Shown: one piece after another, positions 25,001 to 38,196 of the stretch
Layout: each line of letters starts with the position of its first letter
How positions within the stretch are numbered: position 1 is the stretch's first letter
Assembly (NCBI GenBank): GCA_964007475.1
Contig: CAXFZM010000209.1
Location: 273,001-337,000 of the forward strand
From: Hybos culiciformis
Taxonomy: Eukaryota; Arthropoda; Insecta; Diptera; Hybotidae
Direction of reading: 5' to 3'
Length of the DNA: 64,000 nucleotides
Translations under genes and position numbers: made by a program
Notes under the pieces: model-generated
Seen by the model: only the letters and a program-made list of their open reading frames with translations
Told to the model about the DNA's origin: nothing
Database searches by the model: none

Positions 25001-26607
25001 AATTTTACATATTTAGTATGAGAAAATCGCCTTTCGACGGTTTTTAGGCTCTAGCTCAAAAACCAAAAAATATTTTATAAAACAATTTTTTTTTAGATTA
25101 AAATTCATAAAATTACGCTTCTTTTGGCATTTAAAAAATTAAAATCGATGCACTGGTTCGCGAGCTATGAGCTCTCAAAGTTGGGAAAGAACATTTTACA
25201 TATTTAGTATGAAAAAATCGCCTTTCGACGGTTTTTAGGCTCTAGCTCAAAAACCAAAAAATATTTTATAAAACAATTTTTTTTTAGATTAAAATTCATA
25301 AAATTACGCTTCTTTTGTCATTTAAAAAATTAAAATCGATGCACTGGTTCGCGAGCTATGAGCTCTCAAAGTTGGGAAAGAACATTTTACATATTTAGTA
25401 TGAAAAAATCGCCTTTCGACGGTTTTTAGGCTCTAGCTCAAAAACCAAAAAATATTTTATAAAACAATTTTTTTTTAGATTAAAATTCATAAAATTACGC
25501 TTCTTTTGTCATTTAAAAAATTAAAATCGATGCACTGGTTCGCGAGCTATGAGCTCTCAAAGTTGAGAAAGAAAATTTTACATATTTAGTATGAAAAAAT
25601 CGTTTTTAGGCTCTAGCTCAAAAACCAAAAAATATTTTCTAAAAAAATTTTTTTTTAGATTAAAATTCATAAAATTACGCTTCTTTTGGCATTTAAAAAA
25701 TTAAAATCGATGCACTGGTTCGCGAGCTATGAGCTCTCAAAGTTGGGAAAGAAAATTTTACATATTTAGTATGAAAAAATCGCCTATCGACGGTTTTTAG
25801 GCTCTAGCTCAAAAACCAAAAAATATTTTATAAAACAATTTTTTTTTAGATTAAAATTCATAAAATTATGCTTCTTTTGGCATTAAAAAAATTAAAATCG
25901 ATGCACTAGTTCGCGAGCTATGAGCTCTCAAATTTGAGAAAGAAAATTTTACTTTTTTAGTATGAAAAAATCGCCTTTCGACGGTTTTTAGGCTCTAGCT
26001 CAAAAACCAAAAAATATTTTATAAAACAATTTTTTTTAGATTAAAATTCATAAAATTACGCTTCTTTTGGCATTTAAAAAATTAAAATCGATGCACTGGT
26101 TCGCGAGCTATGAGCTCTCACATTTGAGAAAGAAAATTTTACATATTTAGACGGTTTTTAGGCTCTAGCTCAAAAACCAAAAAATATTTTATAAAACAAT
26201 TTTTTTTTAGATTAAAATTCATAAAATTACGCTTCTTTTGGCATTTAAAAAATTAAAATCGATGCACTGGTTCGCGAGCTATGAGCTCTCAAAGTTGAGA
26301 AAGAAAATTTTACATATTTAGTATGAAAAAATCACCTTTCGACGGTTTTTAGGCTCTAGCTCAAAAACCAAAAAATATTTTTTAAAACAATTTTTTTTTA
26401 GATTAAAATTCATAAAATTACGCTTCTTTTGGTATTTAAAAAATTAAAATCGATGCACTGGTTCGCGAGCTATGAGCTCTCAAAGTTGAGAAAGAAAATT
26501 TTACATATTTAGTACGAAAAAATCGCTTTCGACGGTTTTTAGGCTCTAGCTCAAAAACCAAAAAATATTTTCTAAAACAATTTTTTTTTAGATTAAAATT
26601 CATAAAA

Positions 26608-28130
26608 TTACGCTTCTTTTGGCTTTTAAAAAATTAAAATCGATGCACTGGTTCGCGAGCTTTGAGCTCTCAAAGTTGAGTAAGAAAATTTTACTTTTTA
26701 GTATGAAAAAATCGGCTTTCGACGGTTTTCAGGCTCTAGCTCAAAAACCAAAAAATATTTTATAAAACAATTTTTTTTAGATTAAAATTCATAAAATTAC
26801 GCTTCTTTTGGCATTTAAAAAATTAAAATCGATGCACTGATTCGCGAGCTATGAGCTCTCAAAGTTGAGAAAGAAAATTTTACATATTTAGTATGAAAAA
26901 ATCGCCTTTCGACGGTTTTTAGGCTCTAGCTCAAAAACCAAAAAATATTTTATAAAACAATTTTTTTTTAGATTAAAATTCATAAAATTACGCTTCTTTT
27001 GGCATTTAAAAAATTAAAATCGAGGCACTGGTTCGCGAGCTATGAGCTCTCAAAGTTGAGAAAGAAAATTTTACATATTTAGTATGAAAAAATCGCCTTT
27101 CGACGGTTTTTAGGCTCTAGCTCAAAAACCAAAAAATATTTTCTAAAACAATTTTTTTTAGATTAAAATTCATAAAATTACGCTTCTTTTGGCATTTAAA
27201 AAATTAAAATCGATGCACTGGTTCGCGAGCTATGAGCTCTCAAAGTTGAGAAAGAAAATTTTACATATTTAGTACGAAAAATCGCCTTTCGACGGTTTTT
27301 AGGCTCTAGCTCAAAAACCAAAAAATATTTTCTAAAACAATTTTTTTTTAGATTAAAATTCATAAAATTGCGCTTCTTTTGGCATTTAAAAATTAAAATC
27401 GATGCACTGGTTCGCGAGCTATGAGCTCTCAAAGTTGAGAAAGAAAATTTGACATATTTAGTATGAAAAAATCGCCTTTCGACGGTTTTTAGGCTCTAGC
27501 TCAAAAACCAAAAAATATTTTATAAAACAATTTTTTTTTAGATTAAAATTCATAAAATTACGCTTCTTTTGGCATTTAAAAAATTAAAATCGATGCACTG
27601 GTTCGCGAGCTATGAGCTCTCAAAGTTGAGAAAGAAACTTTTACATATTTAGTACGAAAAAATTGCCTTTCTACTGTTTTTAGGCTCTAGCTCAAAAACC
27701 AAAAAATATTTTATAAAATAATTTTTTTTAGATTAAAATTCATAAAATTACGCTTGTTTTGGCATTTAAAAAATTAAAATCGATGCACTTGTTCGCGAGC
27801 TATGAGCTCTCAAAGTTTAGAAAGAAAATTTTACATATTTAGTACAAAAAAATCGCCTTTCGACGGTTTTTAGGCTCTAGCTCAAAAACCAAAAAACATA
27901 TTTTAAAACAATTTTTTTTTTAGATTAAAATTCATAAAATTACGCTTCTTTTGGCATTTAAAAAATTAAAATCGATGCACTGATTCGCGAGCTATGAGCT
28001 CTCAAAGTTGAGAAAGAAAATTTTACATATTTAGTATGAAAAAACATCCTTTCGACGGTTTTTAGGCTCTAGCTCAAAAACCAAAAAATATTTTCTAAAA
28101 CAATTTTTTTTTAGATTAAAATTCATAAAA
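26608..28130. repeat. H2 tail of front-type monomers
   Basis: After the 171-bp and GTACG monomers the array switches to GAGTAAG, GATTCGCG, ATCGAGGC, GTACG (189-bp period), TTGCGC with TTTGACAT, AAACTTTTAC with TTCTACTG, CTTGTTTTGG and AAAACATCC monomers, then the 161-bp GATACAC. This order matches 14371-16605, not the H1 or H4 tail. It is repeated at 35426-36949 by the large duplication. Confidence 0.75.
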
Positions 28131-30718
28131 TTACGCTTCTTTTGGCATTTAAAAAATTAAAATCGATACACTGGTTCGCGAGCTATGAGCTCTCAAAGTT
28201 GAGAAAGAAAATTTTACATATTTAGTATGAAAAAATCGCCTTTCGACGGTTTTTAGGCTCTAGCTCAAAAACCAAAAAATATTTTATAAAATTACGCTTC
28301 TTTTGGCATTTAAAAAATTAAAATCGATGCACTGGTTCGCGAGCTATGAGCTCTCAAAGTTGAGAAAGACAATTTTACATATTTAGTATGAAAAAATCGC
28401 CTTTGGACGGTTTTTAGGCTCTAGCTCAAAAACCAAAAACATATTTTAATACAATTTTTTTTCAGATTAAAATTCATAAAATTACGCTTCTTTTGGCATT
28501 TAAAAATTAAAGCCGATGCACTGGTTCGCGAGCTATGAGCTCTCAAAGTTGAGAAAGAAAATTTTACATATTTAGTATGAAAAAATCGCCTTTCGACGGT
28601 TTTTAGGCTCTAGCTCAAAAACCAAAAAATATTTTATAAAACAATTTTTTTTAGATTAAAATTCATAAAATTACGCTTCTTTTGGCATTTAAAAAATTAA
28701 AATCGATGCACTGAGCTCTCAAAGTTGAGAAAGAAAATTTTACATATTTAGTATGAAAAAATCGCCTTTCGACGGTTTTTAAGCTCTAGCTCAAAAACCA
28801 AAAAATATTTTATAAAACAATTTTTTTTTAGATTAAAATTCATAAAATTACGCTTCTTTTGGCATTTAAAAAATTAAAATCGATGCACTGGTTCGCGAGC
28901 TATGAGCTCTCAAAGTTGAGAAAGACAATTTTACATATTTAGTATGAAAAAATCGCCTTTGGACGGTTTTTAGGCTCTAGCTCAAAAACCAAAAAATATT
29001 TTCTAAAACAATTTTTTTTTAGATTAAAATTCATAAAATTACGCTTCTTTTGGCATTTAAAAATTAAAATCGATGCACTGGTTCGCGAGCTATGAGCTCT
29101 CAAAGTTGAGAAAGAAAATTTTACATATTTAGTATGAAAAAATCGCCTTTCGACGGTTTTTAGGCTCTAGCTCAAAAACCAAAAAATATTTTATAAAGCA
29201 ATTTTTTTTAGATTAAAATTCATAAAATTACGCTTCTTTTGGCATTTAAAAAATTAAAATCGATGCACTGATTCGCGAGCTATGAGCTCTCAAAGTTGAG
29301 AAAGAAAATTTTACATATTTAGTATGAAAAAATCGCCTTTCGACGGTTTTTAGGCTCTAGCTCAAAAACCAAAAAATATTTTATAAAACAATTTTTTTTA
29401 GATTAAAATTGATAAAATTACGCTTCTTTTGGCATTTAAAAAATTAAAATCGATGCACTGGTTCGCGAGCTATGAGCTCTCAAAGTTGAGAAAGAAAATT
29501 TTACATATTTAGCATGAAAAAATCGCCTTTCGACGGTTTTTAGGCTCTAGCTCAAAAACCAAAAAATATTTTATAAAATTACGCTTCTTTTGGCATTTAA
29601 AAAATTAAAATCGATGCACTGGTTCGCGAGCTATGAGCTCTCAAAGTTGAGAAAGACAATTTTACATATTTAGTATGAAAAAATCGCCTTTGGACGGTTT
29701 TTAGGCTCTAGCTCAAAAACCAAAAACATTTTTTAATACAATTTTTTTTCAGATTAAAATTCATAAAATTACGCTTCTTTTGGCATTTAAAAATTAAAGC
29801 CGATGCACTGGTTCGCGAGCTATGAGCTCTCAAAGTTGAGAAAGAAAATTTTACATATTTAGTATGAAAAAATCGCCTTTCGACGGTTTTTAGGCTCTAG
29901 CTCAAAAACCAAAAAATATTTTATAAAACAATTTTTTTTAGATTAAAATTCATAAAATTACGCTTCTTTTGGCATTTAAAAAATTAAAATCGATGCACTG
30001 GTTCGCGAGCTATGAGCTCTCAAAGTTGAGAAAGAAAATTTTACATATTTAGCATGAAAAAATCGCCTTTCGACGGTTTTTAGGCTCTAGCTCAAAAACC
30101 AAAAAATATTTTCTAAAACAATTTTTTTTTAGATTAAAATTCATAAAATTACGCTTCTTTTGGCATTTAAAAAATTAAAATCGATGCACTGGTTCGCGAG
30201 CTATGAGCTCTCAAAGTTGAGAAAGAAAATTTTACATATTTACTATGAAAAAATCACCTTTCGACGGTTTTTAGGCTCTATCTCAAAAACCAAAAAATAT
30301 TTTCTAAAACAATTTTTTTTTTAGATTAAAATTCATAAAATTACGCTTTTTTTGGCATTTAAAAAATTAAAATCGATGCACTGGTTCGCGAGCTATGAGC
30401 TCTCAAAGTTGAGAACGAAAATTTTACATATTTAGTACGAAAAATCGCCTTTCGACGGTTTTTAGGCTCTAGTTCAAAAACCAAAAAATATTTTCTAAAA
30501 CAATTTTTTTTAGATTAAAATTCATAAAATTGCGCTTCTTTTGGCATTTAAAAATTAAAATCGATGCACTTGTTCGCGAGCTATGAGCTCTCAAAGTTGA
30601 GAAAGAAAATTTTACATATTTAGTATGAAAAAATCGCCTTTCAACGGTTTTTAGGCTCTAGCTCAAAAACCAAAAAATATTTTCTAAAACCATTTTTTTT
30701 AGATTAAAATTCATAAAA

Positions 30719-32417
30719 TTACGCTTCTTTTGGCATTTAAAAAATTAAAATCGATGCACTGAGCTCTCAAAGTTGAGAAAGAAAATTTTACATATTTAGT
30801 ATGAAAAAATCGCCTTTCGACGGTTTTTAAGCTCTAGCTCAAAAACCAAAAAATATTTTATAAAACAATTTTTTTTTAGATTAAAATTCATAAAATTACG
30901 CTTCTTTTGGCATTTAAAAAATTAAAATCGATGCACTGGTTCGCGAGCTATGAGCTCTCAAATTTGAGAAAGACAATTTTACATATTTAGTATGAAAAAA
31001 TCGCCTTTGGACGGTTTTTAGGCTCTAGCTCAAAAACCAAAAAATATTTTCTAAAACAATTTTTTTTTAGATTAAAATTCATAAAATTACGCTTCTTTTG
31101 GCATTTAAAAATTAAAATCGATGCACTGGTTCGCGAGCTATGAGCTCTCAAAGTTGAGAAAGAAAATTTTACATATTTAGTATGAAAAAATCGCCTTTCG
31201 ACGGTTTTTAGGCTCTAGCTCAAAAACCAAAAAATATTTTATAAAGCAATTTTTTTTAGATTAAAATTCATAAAATTACGCTTCTTTTGGCATTTAAAAA
31301 ATTAAAATCGATGCACTGGTTCGCGAGCTATGAGCTCTCAAAGTTGAGTAAGAAAATTTTACTTTTTTAGTATGAAAAAATCGCCTTTCGACGGTTTTCA
31401 GGCTCTAGCTCAAAAACCAAAAAATATTTTATAAAACAATTTTTTTTTAGATTAAAATTCATAAAATTACGCTTCTTTTGGCATTTAAAAAATTAAAATC
31501 GATGCACTGATTCGCGAGCTATGAGCTCTCAAAGTTGAGAAAGAAAATTTTACATATTTAGTATGAAAAAATCGCCTTTCGACGGTTTTTAGGCTCTAGC
31601 TCAAAAACCAAAAAATATTTTATAAAACAATTTTTTTTAGATTAAAATTCATAAAATTACGCTTCTTTTGGCATTTAAAAAATTAAAATCGATGCACTGG
31701 TTCGCGAGCTATGAGCTCTCAAAGTTGAGAAAGAAAATTTTACATATTTAGCATGAAAAAATCGCCTTTCGACGGTTTTTAGGCTCTAGCTCAAAAACCA
31801 AAAAATATTTTCTAAAACAATTTTTTTTTAGATTAAAATTCATAAAATTACGCTTCTTTTGGCATTTAAAAAATTAAAATCGATGCACTGGTTCGCGAGC
31901 TATGAGCTCTCAAAGTTGAGAAAGAAAATTTTACATATTTACTATGAAAAAATCACCTTTCGACGGTTTTTAGGCTCTATCTCAAAAACCAAAAAATATT
32001 TTCTAAAACAATTTTTTTTTTAGATTAAAATTCATAAAATTACGCTTTTTTTGGCATTTAAAAAATTAAAATCGATGCACTGGTTCGCGAGCTATGAGCT
32101 CTCAAAGTTGAGAACGAAAATTTTACATATTTAGTACGAAAAATCGCCTTTCGACGGTTTTTAGGCTCTAGCTCAAAAACCAAAAAATATTTTCTAAAAC
32201 AATTTTTTTTAGATTAAAATTCATAAAATTGCGCTTCTTTTGGCATTTAAAAATTAAAATCGATGCACTTGTTCGCGAGCTATGAGCTCTCAAAGTTGAG
32301 AAAGAAAATTTTACATATTTAGTATGAAAAAATCGCCTTTCAACGGTTTTTAGGCTCTAGCTCAAAAACCAAAAAATATTTTCTAAAACCATTTTTTTTA
32401 GATTAAAATTCATAAAA
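30719..32417. repeat. 9-monomer block, 1,699 bp, copy in H3
   Basis: Same length and same order of marks as 541-2239. It carries AAATTTGAG in the second monomer (about 30961), the state of copy 2 rather than copy 1, which suggests the copy-2 type was the donor. It is preceded at 29.4-30.7 kb by a rearranged partial block that reuses the 161-bp monomer. Confidence 0.85.
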
Positions 32418-34864
32418 TTACGCTTCTTTTGGCATTTAAAAAATTAAAATCGATGCACTGGTTCGTGAGCTATGAGCTCTCAAAGTTGAGAAAGGAAATT
32501 TTACATATTTAGTATGAAAAAATCGCCTTTCGACGGTTTTTAGGCTCTAGCTAAAAAACGAAAAAATATTTTCTAAAACAATTTTTTTTTAGATTAAAAT
32601 TCATAAAATTACGCTTCTTTTTGCATTTAAAAAATTAAAATCGATGCACTGGTTCGTGAGCTATGAGCTCTCAAAGTTGAGAAAAAAAATTTTACATATT
32701 TAGTATGAAAAAATCGCCTTTAGACGGTTTTTAGGCTCTATCTGAAAAACCAAAAAAATAGTTTCTAAAACAATTTTTTTTAGATTAAAATTCATAAAAT
32801 TACGCTTCTTTTGGCATTTAAAAAATTAAAATCGATGCACTGGTTCGCGAGCTATGAGCTCTCAAAGTTGAGAAAGAAAATTTTACATATTTGTATGAAA
32901 AAATCGCCTTTCGACGGTTTTTAGGCTCTAGCTCAAAAACCAAAAAATATTTTCTAAAACAATTTTTTTTAGATTAAAATTCATAAAATTACGCTTCTTT
33001 TGTCATTTAAAAAATTAAAATCGATGCACTGGTTCGCGAGCTATGAGCTCTCAAAGTTGAGAAAGAAAATTTTACATATTTAGTATGAAAAAATCGCCTT
33101 TCGACGGTTTTTAGGCTCTAGCTCAAAAACCAAAAAATATTTCATAAAACAATTTTTTTTAGATTAAAATTCATAGAATTACGCTTCTTTTGGCATTTAA
33201 AAAATTAAAATCGATGCACTGGTTCGCGAGCTATGAGCTCTCAAAGTTGAGAAAGAAAATTTTACATATTTAGTATGAGAAAATCGCCTTTCGACGGTTT
33301 TTAGGCTCTAGCTCAAAAACCAAAAAATATTTTATAAAACAATTTTTTTTTAGATTAAAATTCATAAAATTACGCTTCTTTTGGCATTTAAAAAATTAAA
33401 ATCGATGCACTGGTTAGCGAGCTATGAGCTCTCAAAGTTGGGAAAGAAAATTTTACATATTTAGTATGAAAAAATCGCCTTTCGACGGTTTTTAGGCTCT
33501 AGTTCAAAAACCAAAAAATATTTTATAAAACAATTTTTTTTAGATTAAAATTCATAAAATTACGCTTCTTTTGGCATTTAAAAAATTAAAATCGATGCAC
33601 TGGTTCTCGAGCTATGAGCTCTCAAAGTTGAGAAAGAAAATTTTACATATTTAGTATGAGAAAATCGCCTTTCGACGGTTTTTAGGCTCTAGCTCAAAAA
33701 CCAAAAAATATTTTATAAAACAATTTTTTTTTAGATTAAAATTCATAAAATTACGCTTCTTTTGGCATTTAAAAAATTAAAATCGATGCACTGGTTCGCG
33801 AGCTATGAGCTCTCAAAGTTGGGAAAGAACATTTTACATATTTAGTATGAAAAAATCGCCTTTCGACGGTTTTTAGGCTCTAGCTCAAAAACCAAAAAAT
33901 ATTTTATAAAACAATTTTTTTTTAGATTAAAATTCATAAAATTACGCTTCTTTTGTCATTTAAAAAATTAAAATCGATGCACTGGTTCGCGAGCTATGAG
34001 CTCTCAAAGTTGGGAAAGAACATTTTACATATTTAGTATGAAAAAATCGCCTTTCGACGGTTTTTAGGCTCTAGCTCAAAAACCAAAAAATATTTTATAA
34101 AACAATTTTTTTTTAGATTAAAATTCATAAAATTACGCTTCTTTTGTCATTTAAAAAATTAAAATCGATGCACTGGTTCGCGAGCTATGAGCTCTCAAAG
34201 TTGAGAAAGAAAATTTTACATATTTAGTATGAAAAAATCGTTTTTAGGCTCTAGCTCAAAAACCAAAAAATATTTTCTAAAAAAATTTTTTTTTAGATTA
34301 AAATTCATAAAATTACGCTTCTTTTGGCATTTAAAAAATTAAAATCGATGCACTGGTTCGCGAGCTATGAGCTCTCAAAGTTGGGAAAGAAAATTTTACA
34401 TATTTAGTATGAAAAAATCGCCTATCGACGGTTTTTAGGCTCTAGCTCAAAAACCAAAAAATATTTTATAAAACAATTTTTTTTTAGATTAAAATTCATA
34501 AAATTATGCTTCTTTTGGCATTAAAAAAATTAAAATCGATGCACTAGTTCGCGAGCTATGAGCTCTCAAATTTGAGAAAGAAAATTTTACTTTTTTAGTA
34601 TGAAAAAATCGCCTTTCGACGGTTTTTAGGCTCTAGCTCAAAAACCAAAAAATATTTTATAAAACAATTTTTTTTAGATTAAAATTCATAAAATTACGCT
34701 TCTTTTGGCATTTAAAAAATTAAAATCGATGCACTGGTTCGCGAGCTATGAGCTCTCACATTTGAGAAAGAAAATTTTACATATTTAGACGGTTTTTAGG
34801 CTCTAGCTCAAAAACCAAAAAATATTTTATAAAACAATTTTTTTTTAGATTAAAATTCATAAAA

Positions 34865-35044
34865 TTACGCTTCTTTTGGCTTTTAAAAAATTAAAATCGA
34901 TGCACTGGTTCGCGAGCTATGAGCTCTCAAAGTTGAGAAAGAAAATTTTACATATTTAGTATGAAAAAATCGTTTTTAGGCTCTAGCTCAAAAACCAAAA
35001 AATATTTTCTAAAAAAATTTTTTTTTAGATTAAAATTCATAAAA
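34865..35044. repeat. Chimeric extra monomer, 180 bp
   Basis: The left part has GGCTTTTAAAA, as in the monomers at 26608 and 35426. The right part has ATCGTTTTTAGG and CTAAAAAAATT, as in the 180-bp marker at 34133. It stands between the 171-bp marker and the ATCACC monomer, where H2 (26227) has nothing extra. It explains the step from 8,638 to 8,818 in the duplication offset. Confidence 0.85.
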
Positions 35045-36758
35045 TTACGCTTCTTTTGGCATTTAAAAAATTAAAATCGATGCACTGGTTCGCGAGCTAT
35101 GAGCTCTCAAAGTTGAGAAAGAAAATTTTACATATTTAGTATGAAAAAATCACCTTTCGACGGTTTTTAGGCTCTAGCTCAAAAACCAAAAAATATTTTT
35201 TAAAACAATTTTTTTTTAGATTAAAATTCATAAAATTACGCTTCTTTTGGTATTTAAAAAATTAAAATCGATGCACTGGTTCGCGAGCTATGAGCTCTCA
35301 AAGTTGAGAAAGAAAATTTTACATATTTAGTACGAAAAAATCGCTTTCGACGGTTTTTAGGCTCTAGCTCAAAAACCAAAAAATATTTTCTAAAACAATT
35401 TTTTTTTAGATTAAAATTCATAAAATTACGCTTCTTTTGGCTTTTAAAAAATTAAAATCGATGCACTGGTTCGCGAGCTTTGAGCTCTCAAAGTTGAGTA
35501 AGAAAATTTTACTTTTTTAGTATGAAAAAATCGGCTTTCGACGGTTTTCAGGCTCTAGCTCAAAAACCAAAAAATATTTTATAAAACAATTTTTTTTAGA
35601 TTAAAATTCATAAAATTACGCTTCTTTTGGCATTTAAAAAATTAAAATCGATGCACTGATTCGCGAGCTATGAGCTCTCAAAGTTGAGAAAGAAAATTTT
35701 ACATATTTAGTATGAAAAAATCGCCTTTCGACGGTTTTTAGGCTCTAGCTCAAAAACCAAAAAATATTTTATAAAACAATTTTTTTTTAGATTAAAATTC
35801 ATAAAATTACGCTTCTTTTGGCATTTAAAAAATTAAAATCGAGGCACTGGTTCGCGAGCTATGAGCTCTCAAAGTTGAGAAAGAAAATTTTACATATTTA
35901 GTATGAAAAAATCGCCTTTCGACGGTTTTTAGGCTCTAGCTCAAAAACCAAAAAATATTTTCTAAAACAATTTTTTTTAGATTAAAATTCATAAAATTAC
36001 GCTTCTTTTGGCATTTAAAAAATTAAAATCGATGCACTGGTTCGCGAGCTATGAGCTCTCAAAGTTGAGAAAGAAAATTTTACATATTTAGTACGAAAAA
36101 TCGCCTTTCGACGGTTTTTAGGCTCTAGCTCAAAAACCAAAAAATATTTTCTAAAACAATTTTTTTTTAGATTAAAATTCATAAAATTGCGCTTCTTTTG
36201 GCATTTAAAAATTAAAATCGATGCACTGGTTCGCGAGCTATGAGCTCTCAAAGTTGAGAAAGAAAATTTGACATATTTAGTATGAAAAAATCGCCTTTCG
36301 ACGGTTTTTAGGCTCTAGCTCAAAAACCAAAAAATATTTTATAAAACAATTTTTTTTTAGATTAAAATTCATAAAATTACGCTTCTTTTGGCATTTAAAA
36401 AATTAAAATCGATGCACTGGTTCGCGAGCTATGAGCTCTCAAAGTTGAGAAAGAAACTTTTACATATTTAGTACGAAAAAATTGCCTTTCTACTGTTTTT
36501 AGGCTCTAGCTCAAAAACCAAAAAATATTTTATAAAATAATTTTTTTTAGATTAAAATTCATAAAATTACGCTTGTTTTGGCATTTAAAAAATTAAAATC
36601 GATGCACTTGTTCGCGAGCTATGAGCTCTCAAAGTTTAGAAAGAAAATTTTACATATTTAGTACAAAAAAATCGCCTTTCGACGGTTTTTAGGCTCTAGC
36701 TCAAAAACCAAAAAACATATTTTAAAACAATTTTTTTTTTAGATTAAAATTCATAAAA

Positions 36759-37477
36759 TTACGCTTCTTTTGGCATTTAAAAAATTAAAATCGATGCACT
36801 GATTCGCGAGCTATGAGCTCTCAAAGTTGAGAAAGAAAATTTTACATATTTAGTATGAAAAAACATCCTTTCGACGGTTTTTAGGCTCTAGCTCAAAAAC
36901 CAAAAAATATTTTCTAAAACAATTTTTTTTTAGATTAAAATTCATAAAATTACGCTTCTTTTGGCATTTAAAAAATTAAAATCGATGCACTGGTTCGCGA
37001 GCTATGAGCTCTCAAAGTTGAGAAAGAAAATTTTACATATTTAGCATGAAAAAATCGCCTTTCGACGGTTTTTAGGCTCTAGCTCAAAAACCAAAAAATA
37101 TTTTATAAAATTACGCTTCTTTTGGCATTTAAAAAATTAAAATCGATGCACTGGTTCGCGAGCTATGAGCTCTCAAAGTTGAGAAAGACAATTTTACATA
37201 TTTAGTATGAAAAAATCGCCTTTGGACGGTTTTTAGGCTCTAGCTCAAAAACCAAAAAATATTTTATAAAACAATTTTTTTTAGATTAAAATTCATAAAA
37301 TTACGCTTCTTTTGGCATTTAAAAAATTAAAATCGATGCACTGAGCTCTCAAAGTTGAGAAAGAAAATTTTACATATTTAGTATGAAAAAATCGCCTTTC
37401 GACGGTTTTTAAGCTCTAGCTCAAAAACCAAAAAATATTTTATAAAACAATTTTTTTTTAGATTAAAATTCATAAAA
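36759..37477. repeat. 719-bp four-monomer unit, tandem copy 1
   Basis: Monomers start at 36759 (GATTCGCG with AAAACATCC), 36950 (161 bp, AGCATG), 37111 (GACAATTTT with GGACGG) and 37301 (177 bp). The same four follow at once from 37478. Confidence 0.85.
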
Positions 37478-38196
37478 TTACGCTTCTTTTGGCATTTAAA
37501 AAATTAAAATCGATGCACTGATTCGCGAGCTATGAGCTCTCAAAGTTGAGAAAGAAAATTTTACATATTTAGTATGAAAAAACATCCTTTCGACGGTTTT
37601 TAGGCTCTAGCTCAAAAACCAAAAAATATTTTCTAAAACAATTTTTTTTTAGATTAAAATTCATAAAATTACGCTTCTTTTGGCATTTAAAAAATTAAAA
37701 TCGATGCACTGGTTCGCGAGCTATGAGCTCTCAAAGTTGAGAAAGAAAATTTTACATATTTAGCATGAAAAAATCGCCTTTCGACGGTTTTTAGGCTCTA
37801 GCTCAAAAACCAAAAAATATTTTATAAAATTACGCTTCTTTTGGCATTTAAAAAATTAAAATCGATGCACTGGTTCGCGAGCTATGAGCTCTCAAAGTTG
37901 AGAAAGACAATTTTACATATTTAGTATGAAAAAATCGCCTTTGGACGGTTTTTAGGCTCTAGCTCAAAAACCAAAAAATATTTTATAAAACAATTTTTTT
38001 TAGATTAAAATTCATAAAATTACGCTTCTTTTGGCATTTAAAAAATTAAAATCGATGCACTGAGCTCTCAAAGTTGAGAAAGAAAATTTTACATATTTAG
38101 TATGAAAAAATCGCCTTTCGACGGTTTTTAAGCTCTAGCTCAAAAACCAAAAAATATTTTATAAAACAATTTTTTTTTAGATTAAAATTCATAAAA
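37478..38196. repeat. 719-bp four-monomer unit, tandem copy 2
   Basis: Starts are 37478, 37669, 37830 and 38020, each 719 bp after its partner. I saw no mismatch by eye. Next comes an AAAGCCGATG monomer (38197) with a 6-A run instead of the usual 5, then another 177-bp monomer (38387), so the region was patched more than once. Confidence 0.85.

Larger units (their letters stand above)
1..28130. repeat. Superunit S1 (H1 + H2), about 28.1 kb
   Basis: Sequence from 1 to about 1097 reappears at 28131-29227 with a constant offset of 28,130 bp. The match includes the 161-bp first monomer, the rare CCAAAAACATA spelling at about 283 and 28413, the AAAGCCGATG monomer and the 14-bp-deleted monomer at 541/28671. 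H1 is most like H4 and H2 is most like H5, so two HORs form one superunit. The exact length is blurred by private insertions. Confidence 0.75.
13260..28130. repeat. HOR copy H2
   Basis: It opens with a 161-bp monomer (private spelling GATATAC). It then matches H5 at offset 37,590, falling to 37,588 at 16606/54194. Markers: GAGTAAG at 14371; 149-bp monomer at 16267; a second GATACAC monomer at 16606; GCACC at 21713; duplicated GAACATTTT monomers near 25185 and 25376; 180-bp monomer at 25495; 171-bp monomer at 26056. It is longer than H5 over the middle because of a local expansion at 18.3-20.8 kb and an extra monomer near 21.9 kb. Its tail (26608-28130) switches to material like 14.4-16.6 kb. 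Confidence 0.8.
24351..32988. repeat. Large tandem duplication, copy 1 (8,638 bp)
   Basis: The left edge is a TTTTGTCATTT monomer. The right edge is reached in the TTTGTATG monomer, whose end switches from the expected CACAAAATT to CATAAAATT followed again by TTTTGTCATTT at 32989. The two copies share rare marks throughout, including GATAAAATTACG (29411 and 38937), ATCGAGGCACTGG and CATTTTTTAATAC. The junction is inside the repeat and in register with the monomer, as expected for unequal crossing over. Confidence 0.85.
28131..36949. repeat. HOR copy H3, truncated
   Basis: It starts as a copy of position 1, passes the 1,699-bp block (30719-32417) and the GTGAG pair, and then breaks at 32989. 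There it joins sequence matching 24351, so the GCACC-containing middle is missing. It goes on with the 180-bp (34133) and 171-bp (34694) markers and ends like the tail of H2. This truncation is the junction of the large tandem duplication. Confidence 0.8.

Noticed and set aside
27196..27432. 78-codon open frame on the minus strand, repeated identically at 36015-36251, with a shorter relative at 52852-53055
   Set aside because: It is satellite sequence. Local monomers of 189 bp (one A lost in GTACGAAAAATCG, one in the ATTTAAAAATT run) keep the frame open across more than one monomer, so the peptide repeats itself after 63 residues. The second copy comes from the large duplication. No start context, codon signal or family resemblance.
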